A DNA stretch of 41,823 bases from an uncultured Collinsella sp. Its GTDB lineage: Bacteria > Actinomycetota > Coriobacteriia > Coriobacteriales > Coriobacteriaceae. The DNA lies in assembly GCA_902470695.1 (NCBI GenBank), contig CABRHH010000025.1:1-41823 (forward strand), written 5' to 3'. Made by a program: the position numbers and the translations under genes. A model generated the notes under the pieces. The model had not been told where the DNA came from, did not search any database, and saw only the letters and a program-made list of their open reading frames with translations. Of the stretch, positions 23,481 through 33,379 are shown one piece after another (position 1 is the stretch's first letter; each line of letters begins with the position of its first letter).

Positions 23481-23812
23481 TGCGGCTCCTTTCAACGGTT
23501 GGGAACGGTTGGGGACGGGGTCGATTCGGGCGTGGGTCTCGCTTTGGGGACGGGGTCGATTCGTATATTTGACGGCGCGTTAGCCGTGCTTTTCAGTTGC
23601 GCTTTGACGCCTTGAGAGTGGGGCCGCTGCATGCCCCGCAGACCCAGTGTGCGAAACGGCCCCGTCCCCAGATTGAAAATGTGCTCGCCGCGCTTTGGGA
23701 ATGAGGGGATGGGGTTGTTTGCGCCGCCGCGGCTGCGACGAACGAAACGACCCCGTCCCCAAACTGCCGCGACAAACGAAATGACCCCGTCCCCAAACTG
23801 CACAAACTGCGG
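23481..23812. other. Repeat-filled gap between sufS and sufU
   Basis: This 332-base gap interrupts the otherwise tight suf operon. It holds five copies of an 18-bp repeat in two orientations and no gene. Confidence 0.6.
23511..23794. repeat. Cluster of five 18-bp repeats in opposed orientation
   Basis: GGGGACGGGGTCGATTCG occurs at 23511-23528 and 23546-23563. Reverse-complement forms CGAAACG(G/A)CCCCGTCCCC occur at 23652-23669 and 23743-23760, and CGAAATGACCCCGTCCCC at 23777-23794. Left copies are 35 bp apart and the last two right copies 34 bp apart, so the block looks like two direct pairs facing each other with a further copy between them. Confidence 0.85.
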
Positions 23813-25138
23813 TTAGCTGTGGAAGGTTGCCCAGACGCGCTCGAGGCCGTCGATGAAGGCGTCGATGTCGTGTTTGTCGTTGTAGAAGGCCAAGCTCATG
23901 CGACAGCAGGCGAGATTCTCCACGCCGAGCCACGTGAGCAACGGCTGGGCACAGTGGTGTCCCGCGCGGATGCACACGCCGTCCATGTCCAGGATGCTGG
24001 CGACATCGTGTGGGTGGACGCCGCGAACGTTGAAGCTGATGGCGCCGTGGTGCTGGTCCCAGTAGATGGAACCGATGATATCCACGAAGGGTAGCTCGAC
24101 CAGGCGCGTCATGGCGTAGTGCACCAGCGCGGCCTCACGGGCCTGGATCGCCGGATAGCCCACGGTGTTCACCAGGTAGTCCAGCGCTACGCCCGTGGCG
24201 TAGATGCCCGCCGCGTCCTGGGTGCCCGCTTCGAACTTCTCGGGCACCGGCGCCCACACCGCGCCCTGCTCGGTGACCGAATCGATCATCTCGCCGCCGG
24301 TGAGCATGGGGTCGGTGCGCTCCAGCAGCTCCGCACGCCCCCATAGCACGCCGACCCCCATGGGACCCAAGGCCTTATGGGCGGAAAACGCGAGGAAATC
24401 GGCTCCGAGCCGAGCGACGTCGAGCGGCATGTGCGGCACGGACTGCGCCGCATCGACCACCATATAGGCGCCGTGGGCATGTGCAGCCGCGGCCAGGCGC
24501 GCGATGGGCAGCTCGACGCCCAGGACGTTGGAGACGTGCGCGGCGGCGACGATCTTGGTCTTGGGGCCGATCTTGGCGCTGATCTCGGCATCGGTCAGCT
24601 GGCCGGTGGGTGTGGGGTAGAGGTAGACGAGCTTCGCCCCGGCCGCGGCACAGGCCTGCTGCCAGGGAATCAGATTGGAGTGGTGCTCCATGATGGTGAT
24701 GGCCACCTCGTCACCGGCCTGCAGCACGTGGGGCGCGAAGCTTTTGGCCACCAGGTTCAGCGACTCGCTCGTGTTGCGGGTGAACACCACCTCGGATGCC
24801 GAGGAGGCGCCGATAAGCTCGGCGATCTGGGTGCGCACCTGGGCGATGGCCTCGGTGGCCTCAACCGAGAGCGAGTACAGGCCGCGCAGGGGGTTGGCGT
24901 TCATCGTCTCATAGAAGCGCCGTTGCGCGTCGAGCACGCAGGCGGGGCGCTGCGCGGTGGCGCCGCTGTCCAGAAACGCGATCTGGGGGTGTGCGGCGAA
25001 CAGCGGGAACTGCCCTTTGTAGGGGTTTGTCTCGATGTCGACGCGCGGCCAGGCACGCGAGGCGGCGTCGGAGGCGTCGAGCACAGGTGCGGATGGGGCG
25101 GTGCAGGTGTCGCAGGATGCGCGCTCGGTGTCGATCAT
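23813..25138 (-). CDS. sufS: Cysteine desulfurase SufS
   Basis: A PLP enzyme that takes sulfur from L-cysteine for Fe-S clusters. The PLP lysine is K255 in FSAHKALGPMG; MEHHSNLIPW and VVDAAQSVPH are cofactor contacts; the persulfide cysteine is C396 in RAGHHCAQPLL, as in group II desulfurases. Length is 441 with about 30 extra N-terminal residues (an unconserved, Cys-containing lead) before the usual start. The ATG at 25138 overlaps the sufD stop as ATGA and has GAGGAGG within the end of sufD. Confidence 0.94.
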   Translation of the reverse strand: MIDTERASCDTCTAPSAPVLDASDAASRAWPRVDIETNPYKGQFPLFAAHPQIAFLDSGATAQRPACVLDAQRRFYETMNANPLRGLYSLSVEATEAIAQVRTQIAELIGASSASEVVFTRNTSESLNLVAKSFAPHVLQAGDEVAITIMEHHSNLIPWQQACAAAGAKLVYLYPTPTGQLTDAEISAKIGPKTKIVAAAHVSNVLGVELPIARLAAAAHAHGAYMVVDAAQSVPHMPLDVARLGADFLAFSAHKALGPMGVGVLWGRAELLERTDPMLTGGEMIDSVTEQGAVWAPVPEKFEAGTQDAAGIYATGVALDYLVNTVGYPAIQAREAALVHYAMTRLVELPFVDIIGSIYWDQHHGAISFNVRGVHPHDVASILDMDGVCIRAGHHCAQPLLTWLGVENLACCRMSLAFYNDKHDIDAFIDGLERVWATFHS

Positions 25139-26394
25139 GCGAGTTCCTCCTCGAAGTCGGGAATGCGGGTCCGGGCCAGGCGCGCCACGGCGGCGCGGGC
25201 GGCATCGGTGGGTGCGCTCATCCAGGCGTCCTCGAATTTGGAGCGCATGAACAGCGCCTCGGTCTGCTCGGCGGAAAGGCCGCGGCAAGCGGCGTAGAAC
25301 AGCTGCTCCGGGCGGACGTGGCCGATGGTGGCGCCGTGGTTGCCTGCCACGTCGTCTTCGTCGCACAGGATGGTGGGCACGGTCTTGTTGCCCACGCCCT
25401 CGCTGGCCAGAAGCACCGTCTCGCGCTCGTTGCCCTCGGCGCCCTTCGCACCGTGGATGAGCTCGATGGTGCCGCGCAGGCACTTGCGGGCCTGGCCGGC
25501 GAGCACCCCGTTGGCGTCCATGTTCGAGATCGTTTTGCGCCCGCGGTGGCGGATGACGTAGTTGAAGTCGCGCTGCTCGCTGCCGGCGGCCACATAGCGG
25601 GTGTCGATATCGATGCGGGAGCGGTCACCGCGCAGGTCGGCGGCAAGGCCGGTGATGCTCACCTGGCCGGCCAGCACCACGTGCCGCACGCGCACGCGGG
25701 CGTCTTCGGCCAGCACCAGGCCGGCGTCCTCGATGACCGTGGTCTGCGGGCCGGCGCAGACGTAGACGGTGATGTCCACGCTCGCGCGCTCGCCGGCGAA
25801 CACCCGCATGGTGGAGCCGGCCAGCGCTGCGGCGTCCGTGTCGGCATCGATGGTGAGGTCGAGCTCGATGGTGGAGCCCGCTGCGGCCACAACGTCCAGG
25901 CAGGCCGACGACGCGGTGCCCGTCGCCGCCTCGACGCGCACGGAGGCCGCGGCTTTCGCATTCGGCTCGCTGGCGAGCACGGCGGCGCCGCCGGCGAGGA
26001 AGGTGAGGTAGGAGCGCGCGTCGGTGCCCACGCCGCCGGCGAAATCGGCACCGATGTTGTCGGCGAGCTCGCTGAGGACGGCGCGGCGCTCGTAGGTGGA
26101 CAGGGCGGGGATATCGAGCTCGGCTGCCCCGTCATCGGCCCCGGTTGCGGCCAGCGCCACGGCGCGGCCGTCAGCTGCCGCCGTGCACGGGGCCAGCTCC
26201 AGGTGCTCGGAGAGCGCCTGGACGGCCCCCTCGAAGCTCGCGTTGGTTTCCAGCAGGTCGTCTCCCGCATCGATCTGGACCTGGCAGCGGCGCTCGAGGC
26301 CGTCTGGGATCCGGATGTCGGTATCGTTCATCTTCAGCCAGCTCCACGTGGGTGCCGGCATGGCGTTAGCGTGCCGTATCGTTAAGGCTTCCAT
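25135..26394 (-). CDS. sufD: Fe-S cluster assembly scaffold subunit SufD
   Basis: SufD pairs with SufB in the SufBC2D scaffold complex. The C-terminal beta-helix region is recognisable: SRIDIDTRYVAAGSEQRDFNYVIRHRG, KCLRGTIELIHGAKGAEG, then CDEDDVAGNHGATIGHV with the conserved histidine, and EQLFYAACRGLS. The first 190 residues are poorly conserved and Ala-rich, as in many actinobacterial SufD proteins. The ATG at 26394 has GGAG six bases upstream; ATGs slightly upstream (26412, 26406) are less well placed. It follows sufB after 182 bases containing a long inverted repeat and overlaps sufS. Confidence 0.9.
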   Translation of the reverse strand: MEALTIRHANAMPAPTWSWLKMNDTDIRIPDGLERRCQVQIDAGDDLLETNASFEGAVQALSEHLELAPCTAAADGRAVALAATGADDGAAELDIPALSTYERRAVLSELADNIGADFAGGVGTDARSYLTFLAGGAAVLASEPNAKAAASVRVEAATGTASSACLDVVAAAGSTIELDLTIDADTDAAALAGSTMRVFAGERASVDITVYVCAGPQTTVIEDAGLVLAEDARVRVRHVVLAGQVSITGLAADLRGDRSRIDIDTRYVAAGSEQRDFNYVIRHRGRKTISNMDANGVLAGQARKCLRGTIELIHGAKGAEGNERETVLLASEGVGNKTVPTILCDEDDVAGNHGATIGHVRPEQLFYAACRGLSAEQTEALFMRSKFEDAWMSAPTDAARAAVARLARTRIPDFEEELA

Positions 26395-26447
26395 GTGCAT
26401 CTCCATCAGCATTCCGGTTTATGCGGATCGCGATTACGGGTTCAAGC

Positions 26448-26512
26448 AAGGGGTGCGGGTGCCCGCGGCGTCTGCGGCCCCTCGGATCGCCATGAAGGGG
26501 GCCGCACCCCTT
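26448..26512 (-). promoter_or_regulatory. Inverted repeat between sufB and sufD
   Basis: AAGGGGTGCGG (26448-26458) and CCGCACCCCTT (26502-26512) are perfect 11-bp inverted repeats with a 43-base GC-rich loop. In the mRNA this would form a large stem-loop between sufB and sufD that could block processing or partly terminate transcription. Confidence 0.5.
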
Positions 26513-26576
26513 CGCGTACGGCGGCGACCGAAGCTCGAGCGCTGTGAGGGGCGCTGCGCGCAACCGCGGGGATTCA

Positions 26577-27989
<1,413 letters not shown>

Positions 27990-28001
27990 GTGCGCCGCCC
28001 C

Positions 28002-28784
28002 CTAGCGCGCCTGGCCGTCGGCGGCCTGTGCGGCGGCGTCGCGCTCGAAGGACTCGAAGCCGTGCTCGTCGATCCAGGGGATGAGCGAGGCGTCGTCCTC
28101 GCGCACGATGCGACCCTCCACCATGACGTGCACGCGGTCGACCTGCAGATGCTCGAGGATGCGGGTGTTGTGGGTGATGATGACAAGCGAGCCGTCGGTG
28201 CGGGAGCGGTAGGCCTCCATGCCGCGGGAGACCACGGACAGCGCGTCGACGTCCAGGCCCGAATCGGTCTCGTCGAGGATGGCGAGCTTGGGGCTGAGCA
28301 GAAGCAGCTGCAGCATCTCGACCTTCTTCTTCTCGCCGCCCGAGAAGCCTACGCCCAGTTCGCGGTTGAGGTAGGCGGTGTCCATGTCGAGCTCGGCGGC
28401 AAGCTTCTTCACGCGGCGGCGGAACTCCTTGCCGCGCATCTCCAGGCCGGGACGCCCGGCTACTGCCGCGCGCAGGAAGCTCGACAACGGCACGCCGGGG
28501 ATCTCGACCGGCGCCTGGAAGGAGAGGAAGAGCCCGGCACGCGAGCGCTTGTCGGGCGTGAGACCGGTGATCTCGGCACCGTCGAAGGTGATGGAGCCCT
28601 CGTTCACGGTGTAGACCGGGTTGCCCATGACAACATGGCCCAGCGTGGATTTGCCGGCGCCGTTGGGCCCCATGATGACGTGGGTCTCGCCGGCTGCGAC
28701 GGCGAGGTCGACGCTGTGCAGGATGGTCTTGTCGTCGACCGAGGCGGTGAGATGTGCAACGTTGAGCAGCGGATTTCCCGTCAT
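28002..28784 (-). CDS. sufC: Fe-S cluster assembly ATPase SufC
   Basis: The ABC-type ATPase of SufBC2D. Walker A is GPNGAGKST (residues 39-47), the signature FSGGEKKKVEML, Walker B LAILDETDSGLD and the switch histidine in ITHNTRIL. The ETDSGLD form is typical of SufC. Length 260 is normal. AAAGGA lies six bases upstream of the ATG at 28784. It is the first gene of the minus-strand Fe-S block and divergent from the rrf2-family gene. Confidence 0.96.
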   Translation of the reverse strand: MTGNPLLNVAHLTASVDDKTILHSVDLAVAAGETHVIMGPNGAGKSTLGHVVMGNPVYTVNEGSITFDGAEITGLTPDKRSRAGLFLSFQAPVEIPGVPLSSFLRAAVAGRPGLEMRGKEFRRRVKKLAAELDMDTAYLNRELGVGFSGGEKKKVEMLQLLLLSPKLAILDETDSGLDVDALSVVSRGMEAYRSRTDGSLVIITHNTRILEHLQVDRVHVMVEGRIVREDDASLIPWIDEHGFESFERDAAAQAADGQAR

Positions 28785-28854
28785 GCGATGTCCTTTCGGT
28801 TACGATTCAGCGGCTCGTGCGCGGCGGCGCCGCAGGCGATGGGGCGCGCGTCCG

Positions 28855-28890
28855 CTTAAACTCTAGGAATTCACTCGGATTAACGATAAG
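28855..28890. promoter_or_regulatory. Shared sufC/rrf2 control region, candidate regulator site
   Basis: The AT-richest part of the 238-base divergent gap. It contains two tandem 13-base half-sites, ACTCTAGGAATTC and ACTCGGATTAACG. A minus-strand TTATCG...TAGAGT pair with 18-base spacing could be the suf promoter. An IscR-type protein is encoded next door, so this is the likeliest operator; that is inference. Confidence 0.4.
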
Positions 28891-29022
28891 ATGATACCTG
28901 ATTTCGTCAAGGATTCGCCACAAGAACGCCATCGTTTTTCGCGACGTCGCGGGCTGTATCGCCCGTATGCGCCAATGGGGGACAGCCAGCGCGGCTTGCG
29001 GCGGTGCGAGGAGATGTTCGGG

Positions 29023-29478
29023 ATGCTTATCACATCGAAAGGGCGCTATGCGCTGCGCCTCATGATCTATATCGCGGCGTTCGGCGGTGCGGAGGGGCGC
29101 ATCGCCCTGCGTGAGGTTGCCGAGCGCGAGAGCATCTCGCTGAAGTATCTGGAGCAGCTCGTCCGCCCGCTCATGCGCGCAGGCCTGCTCACGAGCGTGC
29201 GCGGCAAGGGCGGCGGCTACGTGCTGGCTCGCCCGGCCGACCAGGTGCGCGCCGGAGACATCCTGCGCGCTGCGGAAGGGGAGCGCCCCGCCATCGCCTG
29301 TGACGGGCTGGAGGGTTCCTGCGGACGATCCGGGCTGTGCACGACGGTGCGGTTCTGGGCGGGGCTCGAGGACGCGATCGACACCTACGTGGATGGAGTC
29401 ACGTTGGCCGAGCTCGCCCGCGTGCCCGACCTGGAGTGGCCGCGCGACCGCGACCCCGCCCGCTCAACGCCCGCGTAA
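29023..29478 (+). CDS. Rrf2 family Fe-S-sensing transcriptional regulator (IscR/SufR-like)
   Basis: A 151-residue Rrf2 protein. The N-terminal winged helix is MLITSKGRYALRLMIYIA, IALREVAERESISLKYLEQLVRPLMRAGLLTSVRG, with the wing GKGGGYVLARP. Three cysteines, C93, C100 and C106 (C-x6-C-x5-C), match the [2Fe-2S] ligands of IscR. It should repress or tune the divergent suf operon according to cluster supply. The ATG at 29023 begins exactly at the conserved start with GAGGAG nine bases upstream; an open stretch back to 28891 has no homology. Confidence 0.9.
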   Translation: MLITSKGRYALRLMIYIAAFGGAEGRIALREVAERESISLKYLEQLVRPLMRAGLLTSVRGKGGGYVLARPADQVRAGDILRAAEGERPAIACDGLEGSCGRSGLCTTVRFWAGLEDAIDTYVDGVTLAELARVPDLEWPRDRDPARSTPA

Positions 29479-29564
29479 GCGCCGCCACGTGCGGTCCCGG
29501 ATCGAGCTCACGGCCTTTCGTGCGTGATTCCCCGCGCTTCGGATGCGTCCGCTCGGGGGCGCAC

Positions 29565-29609
29565 GCGTGGCGCATGGGGATATTCGCGGTGCCGCCCCAT
29601 GCGCCACGC
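29565..29609. terminator. 15-bp perfect hairpin between convergent genes
   Basis: GCGTGGCGCATGGGG (29565-29579) and CCCCATGCGCCACGC (29595-29609) are exact inverted repeats with a 15-base loop. It lies between the ends of the rrf2 and dgt genes and could terminate both, though no T-runs flank it. Confidence 0.55.
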
Positions 29610-29661
29610 ATCCTGCCGGCGTGCTTGCATGGCGCAACAGACGCTGCCGCCCGCAGGGCCC

Positions 29662-31503
29662 CTAGGCGAGCTTCTGATGCAGCTCCAGGGCATAGCCGTC
29701 GGTCATGGAGCAGATGAAGTCGAGCGCCATGAGCGCGCGCTCATAGGCCCCCCGCGCGGGGCTCCACGGCCTGCCGTCGTGGCGTGCGGCGTACTCGCTG
29801 CGGCGCTCGAGGTAGTCCAGGCGGTAGCGCAGCGGGATGAGGCCCACCGCGCCGCGGGGCTCGTCGGTGGGCTCAGGGCACCGAACGGCGGCGCTCACGA
29901 AGCGATCGAGCAGGTCGTTCAAGATGGATTGCGCGAGCGCCTCGGTCTTGATGCGGTCCTCGGAGCGGAACACGAAGTGGTCGGCGGCGAGCTTGGCGAG
30001 CTTGACCGTATGGATGCGGTTGCCGAACAGGTCGTCGGGGTTCTGGATGCCGCCGGGCTCCCGTGCGAGCCGGACAAACGAGCGGGCGGTGGAGAAGTAC
30101 AGCCAGCGGCGCATGACGTCCACCCAGCGCGCCACATAGGTTTCCTGCATCTGGTGACGTTCCTGCGCGTTGATCTTCGGATGCTCGCCCAGTGCCTGAA
30201 TGAAGGTGTGCACCGGTGCGGCGGGCGCACCGAGAAACGCCAGGGCGTCACGTTCGTCGCGGTCGTTGTGGTTGAAACGGCCGAAGTCGACGGTGCGGCT
30301 CCCGTCGGAGCCCTCGATGACCTCATAGGGGCTGCTGGAGCGACCGGTGGCGATGGGCGAGAACCGGCTCGATGCGGCGAGTGCGGCCCGCAGGTTTTTC
30401 ATGCGCGCGATATCGCTGCGGTCGCCGGCGAGCAGGGCGAGCAGGTTGTAGTCGGAAACCGTGTAGGGGTCGATGAGAAGGTCGGTGTCCACGAGCTTGC
30501 TGGGGCGGTAGCCGGGCAGGGAATCGATCGCGGTGTCGGTGTCGATCGGCGTAAAATCGAATAGGTACTCGAACAGCTCATGGAGGGTGAAGGTGTCCAT
30601 GCGGAAGGAATCTTCGAGGTCGGAGGTGGCGTAGGAGATGTCATCGGCCGCCTCGAGGATGTAGGACAGCGGATGGCGTTCGCCGTCGAGCAGGGCCGGC
30701 ATGTGGGGGTCGGCGTCGAGCAGCGCCTTGATGCGATGCAGGTCGGAGTGGAAGAAATTGAACTTGTGCTTGCGCTCCGCCTGCGGCGCGCGTGCGTCCC
30801 AAGGGTACTTGACGAGCGCGGCTATGGTGGTGCCGGTGAGGTTGAGTCTGCGCCCGTCGAACATGCAGCTGCTGGCGAGCGCGATGCGCAGAGAGTTCGC
30901 GTTGCCCTCGTAGGACTCAAGGTCGCACATGAGCTCGGCAAGCTCGGGGTCGTCGGCGGGGACGCCCACGGCTTTGGCGAGCGCGGCGCGGTGGGCTTTG
31001 AACCAGCGCCTGATGATGAACTCGCCCTCGTGCCCGAAGGGCGGATTGCCCGTGTCATGCAGCAGGCAGGCGGCCATGAGGGAGTTGCGCAGCGTTTCGA
31101 TGTCGTCGGCGCAGGCGAGCTGGCCGGCTACGGATTCATCGGCCTCGCATAGGCCGCGGGCGCCGTCGGCGCGGCGGGCCATGATCTCGGACAGCAGCCG
31201 GCTGGCGTTGGTGGCGACCTCGTAGGAGTGGGACAGGCGCGTGCGGACGAAGCGCTCCTGCTCAAGGGAGAACACCTGCGTTTTGTCTTTGAGGCCGCGC
31301 AGGCTCAAGGACAAGATCACGCGGCGGTAGTCCTCGAGCGCCTGGGCGGCGTCGCTTTCGGTTTCCGATGACATGTAGCCGTCGGGGCAGAGCAGGTAGG
31401 CATCTTGATAAGTGGGCTCGGCGTGCATACGCGTGCGGGCGATATGCCACCATGCCCGGGTGAAAGGCTGCGCCTGCGTGGCGGATGAAGAGCTGTGCGA
31501 CAT
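29662..31503 (-). CDS. dgt: dGTP triphosphohydrolase-like HD-domain protein
   Basis: A 613-residue HD phosphohydrolase of the dGTPase family, which splits dGTP to deoxyguanosine and triphosphate. The metal residues are H92 (TRLSHSYEVA), H149-D150 (LLHDTGNPPFGHEGE) and an aspartate in LEAADDISYATSDLED, in the right order and spacing. FVRTRLSHSYEV and NPPFGHEGE are the family signatures. It is longer than E. coli Dgt (505 residues). The ATG at 31503 has GGGGG seven bases upstream. It follows tagH after 84 bases and may share its transcript. Confidence 0.88.
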   Translation of the reverse strand: MSHSSSSATQAQPFTRAWWHIARTRMHAEPTYQDAYLLCPDGYMSSETESDAAQALEDYRRVILSLSLRGLKDKTQVFSLEQERFVRTRLSHSYEVATNASRLLSEIMARRADGARGLCEADESVAGQLACADDIETLRNSLMAACLLHDTGNPPFGHEGEFIIRRWFKAHRAALAKAVGVPADDPELAELMCDLESYEGNANSLRIALASSCMFDGRRLNLTGTTIAALVKYPWDARAPQAERKHKFNFFHSDLHRIKALLDADPHMPALLDGERHPLSYILEAADDISYATSDLEDSFRMDTFTLHELFEYLFDFTPIDTDTAIDSLPGYRPSKLVDTDLLIDPYTVSDYNLLALLAGDRSDIARMKNLRAALAASSRFSPIATGRSSSPYEVIEGSDGSRTVDFGRFNHNDRDERDALAFLGAPAAPVHTFIQALGEHPKINAQERHQMQETYVARWVDVMRRWLYFSTARSFVRLAREPGGIQNPDDLFGNRIHTVKLAKLAADHFVFRSEDRIKTEALAQSILNDLLDRFVSAAVRCPEPTDEPRGAVGLIPLRYRLDYLERRSEYAARHDGRPWSPARGAYERALMALDFICSMTDGYALELHQKLA

Positions 31504-31587
31504 GGTGGACCCCCAGGGTAGGTGCGCGACCAAACAGATGTTTGCAGGTGCTTCTACCCAGCCGCGCGCCATTTCATGCGCAGGCCC

Positions 31588-32343
31588 CTAGGCGAACTGC
31601 GCGCGATAGGCCTGGCAGACCTCGTCCACCGGGCCGTCCATGCGCAGGTCGCCCTTCTCGATCCATACGGCGCGCTGGCAGATGCGCTCGACCTGCTCGA
31701 GTGCATGGCTTACGAACAGGACGGTCACGTGCCCGGAATCGATGAAGTTCTGGATGCGCCGTTCGCACTTCTCCTGGAAGAACACGTCACCCACCGAGAG
31801 CGTCTCGTCTACGATCAAGACGTCGGGCTCGGTGACCGTGGCGATGGCGAAAGCGATGCGCGCCACCATACCCGAGGAGAAGTTTTTCATGGGCATGTCG
31901 ACGAAGTCGGGCAGCTCGGCGAAGTCCACGATCTCTTGGAAGTGCTCGTCGATGAAGGACTCGGTATAGCCGAGCAGGGCACCGTTCAGATAGATGTTCT
32001 CGCGTGCGGTGAGCTCGAGGTCGAAGCCGGCGCCCAGCTCGATGAGCGGCGCGATGTTGCCGTGCACGCGGCAGGTGCCCTCGCTTGCCTCCAGCACGCC
32101 GGCAATGATCTTGAGCATGGTGGACTTGCCCGAGCCGTTCGTGCCCACCAGGCCCACGACCTCACCGGGGCGAACGTTGAACGAGATGTGCTTGAGCGCG
32201 CGGAACTCGCTGAAGAACAGTTCTCGGCGCATTAGCTTGATGAAGTATTCCTTCAAGCTGTTGAGCTGTTCCGAGGCCATATTGAAAACCATCGAGACAT
32301 CGTTGACCTCGATGGCGTATTCGGAAGCGGTGGGTGTTGCCAT
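31588..32343 (-). CDS. tagH: Polysaccharide/teichoic-acid ABC exporter, ATP-binding subunit (TagH/Wzt type)
   Basis: The ATPase of an ABC-2 type glycopolymer exporter. Walker A is GTNGSGKST, the signature FSSGMVARIAFA and Walker B VLIVDETLSVGD, and FVSHALEQVERIC carries the switch histidine. The FSSGM signature and LSVGD are typical of TagH/Wzt/RfbB proteins rather than drug exporters. The insertion LNSLKEYFIKLMRRELFF before the core is also typical. Length 251 means it lacks the long C-terminal carbohydrate-binding domain of Wzt or the extension of B. subtilis TagH. Coupled to tagG 27 bases upstream. The cargo is unknown. Confidence 0.9.
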   Translation of the reverse strand: MATPTASEYAIEVNDVSMVFNMASEQLNSLKEYFIKLMRRELFFSEFRALKHISFNVRPGEVVGLVGTNGSGKSTMLKIIAGVLEASEGTCRVHGNIAPLIELGAGFDLELTARENIYLNGALLGYTESFIDEHFQEIVDFAELPDFVDMPMKNFSSGMVARIAFAIATVTEPDVLIVDETLSVGDVFFQEKCERRIQNFIDSGHVTVLFVSHALEQVERICQRAVWIEKGDLRMDGPVDEVCQAYRAQFA

Positions 32344-32370
32344 GGGGGATTCCTTATCGTGGATGCGCGA

Positions 32371-33195
32371 CTAGATGTACAGGATGAACTTGTGCTGCGT
32401 CTTGCGGAACACGAACACGCCGATGCCGAGCATCACGAGTGCCCAGCCGAGGCAGAGCCCGAGCGTCTGGAGCGACGGGTTTTGGTTCCACATGAAGATG
32501 TCGCGCATGAAGGTGACGAATGCGTACATGGGGTTGTACTCGACGAGCGCCATGACGCCGGCGGGCGCGCCGGACTGGGCGAGCTGGCTGGGAACCCAGA
32601 AGATGGGGGTCAGGTAGGTCCAGGCGGTGAGTATGACGCTCCACAGGTGGATGACATCGCGGAAGAACACGGCGAGCGAGCCGATGACGAGGCCGATCCC
32701 GATGCAAAAGACGATCAGCAGCCCCAGGCAGACGGGCAGCCAGATGAGGTGCCAGGTGGGCGCCACGCGGAACCACAGCATGACGATGGCCACGGCTACG
32801 AGGGAGAAGGTGAAGTTCACGAGCGCGAACAGCACCTTCTGAACCGGGAAGACGAAGCGCGAGACCTTGACCTTTTTGAGCAGGGGCGCCGCTTCGAGGA
32901 ACGAGCGCAGGGCGGCGTTGGTGGAGTCGGACATAAAGGAGAACGTGATGTTGCCCAAGATAAGGTAGAGGGGGTAGTTCTCAACGTCCGCGCGGAAGAT
33001 GAACGAGAACACGACGCTCATGACAACCATCATGAGCAGAGGGTTCAAGACCGACCAGGCGACGCCGAGCACGCTGCGGCGGTACTTGAGCTTGAAATCC
33101 TTGGTGACGAGCTGCTTGAGGATGAAGCGGTTCTTCTCGCGTTCATTCTTGGCGTACGGCGCGCTTGCCGGTGCGGTCGAGAGGGTGTCAGCCAC
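32371..33195 (-). CDS. tagG: Polysaccharide/teichoic-acid ABC exporter, permease subunit (TagG/Wzm type)
   Basis: An ABC-2 permease with about six membrane segments. FILKQLVTKDFKLKYRRSVLGVAWSVLNPLLMM is the classic opening of TagG/Wzm proteins; LYLILGNITFSF, VIHLWSVILTAWTYLTPIFW and EYNPMYAFVTFMRDI are also characteristic. The start is a GTG at 33195 with a perfect AAGGAG eight bases upstream, giving 274 residues; upstream in-frame sequence is not conserved. It pairs with tagH. Together they flip or export an undecaprenyl-linked wall polymer. Confidence 0.9.
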   Translation of the reverse strand: MADTLSTAPASAPYAKNEREKNRFILKQLVTKDFKLKYRRSVLGVAWSVLNPLLMMVVMSVVFSFIFRADVENYPLYLILGNITFSFMSDSTNAALRSFLEAAPLLKKVKVSRFVFPVQKVLFALVNFTFSLVAVAIVMLWFRVAPTWHLIWLPVCLGLLIVFCIGIGLVIGSLAVFFRDVIHLWSVILTAWTYLTPIFWVPSQLAQSGAPAGVMALVEYNPMYAFVTFMRDIFMWNQNPSLQTLGLCLGWALVMLGIGVFVFRKTQHKFILYI

Positions 33196-33238
33196 GTGCG
33201 TTGCTCCTTGAGCGGATAGGGTGAGTTCACAACAGTTC

Positions 33239-33247
33239 AGTCTACCA
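33239..33247 (-). promoter_or_regulatory. Extended -10 promoter of tagGH
   Basis: Minus-strand TGGTAGACT fits TGnTAnnnT, about 45 bases upstream of the tagG GTG start. The -35 is not recognisable. Confidence 0.5.
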
Positions 33248-33324
33248 TGCAGGTGCTGGGCGCACGGTATCTGCACGCTCGCCTGAGCCGTGCGGGAGTA
33301 TTGGCGTCCGGAACGCGCCCGCTG

Positions 33325-33351
33325 CCGTGCGCCATCCGCCATGGCGCACGG
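33325..33351 (-). terminator. Strong hairpin downstream of dapH
   Basis: CCGTGCGCCAT and ATGGCGCACGG form a perfect 11-bp stem with loop CCGCC, about 30 bases past the dapH stop. It is the probable end of the lysA-dapA-dapB-dapH transcript although no U-run follows. CGCACGG/CCGTGCG pairs again at 33261-33294, so alternative folds are possible. Confidence 0.55.
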
Positions 33352-33379
33352 TCGAAGCGGCGCGGTCCGTACCGGCTCC

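Noticed and set aside
28891..29022. N-terminal extension of the Rrf2-like regulator
   Set aside because: Arg-rich and non-conserved; it would cover the probable promoter and operator, and the family starts at MLITSKGRYAL.
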